From Aptenodytes patagonicus (lineage: Eukaryota > Chordata > Aves > Sphenisciformes > Spheniscidae): a stretch of 64,000 nt of DNA. A model generated the notes under the pieces. That model had not been told where the DNA came from. It was given only the letters and a program-made list of their open reading frames with translations, and made no database searches. The translations under genes were made by a program, and so were the position numbers. Positions 61,901 through 64,000 of the stretch are shown piece after piece. The stretch covers positions 78,646,017-78,710,016 of the forward strand of contig NC_134949.1 in the NCBI RefSeq assembly GCF_965638725.1, read 5' to 3'. Position 1 is the first letter of the stretch, and each line of letters opens with the position of its first letter.

Positions 61901-64000
61901 GTTTTTCCGATGTAGGGGAAACTTCAACAGTAACTTAAATTTGCTTCTGGTTGGCTCAGTTCTGAAGAGGTCGAATATTTCAGTTTTTTGAATTTACTAG
62001 GAACACTTCAACATTAAGCAGTGGCATTGGATGTTGCCACCTTGCCATAAAGGAGCAGTGGTTTGGCCCCCATTTTCATCCCCAGGCTGAGTGATCTTTT
62101 ACTGGGTTACATCACCTTTGATGCAGCACAAATTCTCCTCTGGTCTAGCTGTGAAATGCATCACGGCACCTGCATGAGGTCAGATGAGAGGACCGCCTTA
62201 AATGGTGGCAAATCAATTTTGTCGCAGCCATTATGTAAAATGACCACCATCACCGGTAGGCATGAAGACAGACATCTGGTGCTTAAGAGTTTAAAAAAAC
62301 CCCAGGCACTGGAAATTTTCAACTTGAAAAACCGACTCCGAATTTTCAACTCAAGTGTTATTTCTACCGTAGCTGACAATTCTGCAAAGGTGGAGAGAAA
62401 CGTCAAAATATGTTTGAAAGCGAATACCTCAGGAAGGTGTTAGGACTTAAACAGAATAAATGTGCAACACATGCCAGATTCATCAGAGTTAAGCAATCCC
62501 TTACCTGCAGATCTAAGAAAAGATGACGGAAATACCTGGGATGTGTTAAGAACGAAACCAGAAGCTTGTGCCCTGGTAGGTGTGCTCTTGGTGGTTGGAG
62601 GACGCACAAATGGGGCCAACTGAGAGAATCCCTTTGCTAAGTAGTCAGAAACGTCTGGGACACTTCTATCCATCAGTTGTTAAGAAACACCGTAACAGGC
62701 CTGTAAGCCCCAGGGAGGCACAGGACAGATGGGCTTGTTAAATCTTGATATTCCATGGGGACATTTTGCAGCGGTTCTTATTTCAGGGCAGGTACCAACT
62801 GTATTAAGCTGGCGGCCCGTAACTTACCTAGTGCAGGTGTGAATGGCAACTAGAAAGGTTATTACGTGCTCTGGATTAAGCATAGATGGAGAACTGTGAA
62901 CCACAACTCGTGTGAGTCATGGATCCAGGGTGTAGCACCAGGATGTGCTACAGGAGATTAAGCAGTTCCCTGTCAGTTCAAGAGAAGACTTTCTCAGCAG
63001 GATTTCTCTGCCCTGCTGCTCTTTTGGAGGACATAACCTACCGTTTTGCTGTCATAGCTTGTGAATCACTGTCCTTATTTAAGAGCATCAGGCAAAAGAT
63101 AGGTCAGTTGTAACAATGAGTGGAAGAACATGCATGTAGCTGGTGTCTTCTGGAAAGATGAGGCCTACTTACAAGTCTTCTGCGACGTGCCCTGAGCAGT
63201 GCTGGGATGTGCTATGTATTTCAACATACTCAAGGCTATCAGGAGAGAAAGGTTTTGCTGGGGTGGGTTAAAGATTTTACTAAGTTCTTAGCAGTCCTAC
63301 TGAAGCACCAGAAAGCCTGCTTTCTGTAATTGATGCTGGAAAAGCCACGATCACGTGAGAGATGCTGTCTGCTCACATTGTTGCTTTGCAGGTGGGAAGA
63401 AACCATTTGGATTGTATGAGTTTCCTTTGGATTGTGCTTACAGCAATGTATTTGCTCATGCTGCAGTGCATTAGCATCAGTACGATGCGTACTTGATGAG
63501 GAACAAGTCAGACATAAGGCATGAATGGGACCAACTCAAAAGTGCAGGTGGAATAGGTCCTACCTACCAGTCACTGGAAATGGGGCTGCATGTCACCTGT
63601 CAGACTGTTCTCCTCCCTTCCACCTGGGAAATATAGGTGGGAAATAGACATGTGCTTACTTCCCTTGCGCTTTCAGAGCAGAATAGCCTGTCCGTATTAT
63701 GGAAGCTAATCATCACCTGAAGGCTTAATATGTTCCAAAAGTGAATGCTGTCAGCTGTCTGTGATATTGGAGCATTGTAGAAATATATTCAGGAGTAGCA
63801 ACGAGTGTTTACAATGCTTGAGAAAGGGTTACTAGAAAAAGTTCAAGTGCACAATTATGAAGCAGTGCAACTTTTAAGAAATTTCCATTTTAATAATTTG
63901 TTGTGAGTGTTGGTAAATCTGCCTTTTAAATTGCTCGCTCCATTTCTTAAGAATCTTACCTCTTTTAGCCTGGATTAAGCTTGTTTAACACCCATAAGGA
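55915..64000. other. Gene-free right end of the window
   Basis: I see no coding sequence that I can support. Unique AT-rich DNA predominates. A patch at 62040-62430 keeps long open frames on both strands, has complex non-repetitive sequence and contains two copies of AATTTTCAACT (62314 and 62341). It could be conserved noncoding DNA. Confidence 0.5.

Noticed and set aside
1..64000. CRISPR arrays, tRNA/rRNA genes, bacterial operons
   Set aside because: No spaced direct-repeat array, no cloverleaf-compatible A/B-box pair that I could find, and the sequence is clearly vertebrate.

Overview
The window looks like a piece of a bird chromosome, almost all of it intergenic or deep-intronic. Three points support this. 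There is a 5'-truncated CR1 LINE whose 3' end is made of the ATTCTATG-type octamers typical of avian CR1 (34005-34852, minus strand). There are two solo long terminal repeats of one avian-type endogenous retrovirus family (23511-24066 and 51014-51607, both plus strand). The remainder is AT-rich single-copy-looking DNA with short homopolymers and no bacterial-style gene packing. I find no complete protein-coding gene, tRNA, rRNA, CRISPR array or operon.

Layout. 1-23.5 kb: unique AT-rich DNA with small direct and inverted repeats, and a short CpG-containing patch at about 1.5-2.3 kb whose minus strand has an Ig-like pattern of residues. 23.5-24.1 kb: solo LTR copy A. 24.1-34.0 kb: unique DNA with an 18-G run, two long but unconvincing ORFs at 28.8-30.1 kb, and an ATTA/TAAT-rich patch near 30.1 kb. 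34.0-34.85 kb: CR1. 34.85-51.0 kb: the most GC-mixed part, with several patches that read like regulatory DNA (35.4-37.7 kb and 43.0-43.3 kb), a GC-rich but CpG-poor block at 41.9-42.9 kb, an 11-bp minisatellite and a perfect 12-bp-arm hairpin. 51.0-51.6 kb: solo LTR copy B, with a perfect CRE and a TATA box. 51.6-64 kb: unique DNA that may carry the last exon and 3' UTR of a minus-strand gene (ORF 55423-55914, AATAAA signals near 53.73-53.77 kb).

How the parts work together: no pathway or multigene system can be assembled from this sequence. The strongest observations are the mobile elements: a CR1 fragment whose 256-codon reading frame is still open, and two LTR copies that share both ends but differ in the segment between TATA box and poly(A) signal. 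All regulatory and exon proposals are inferences that need alignment to other bird genomes or RNA data.
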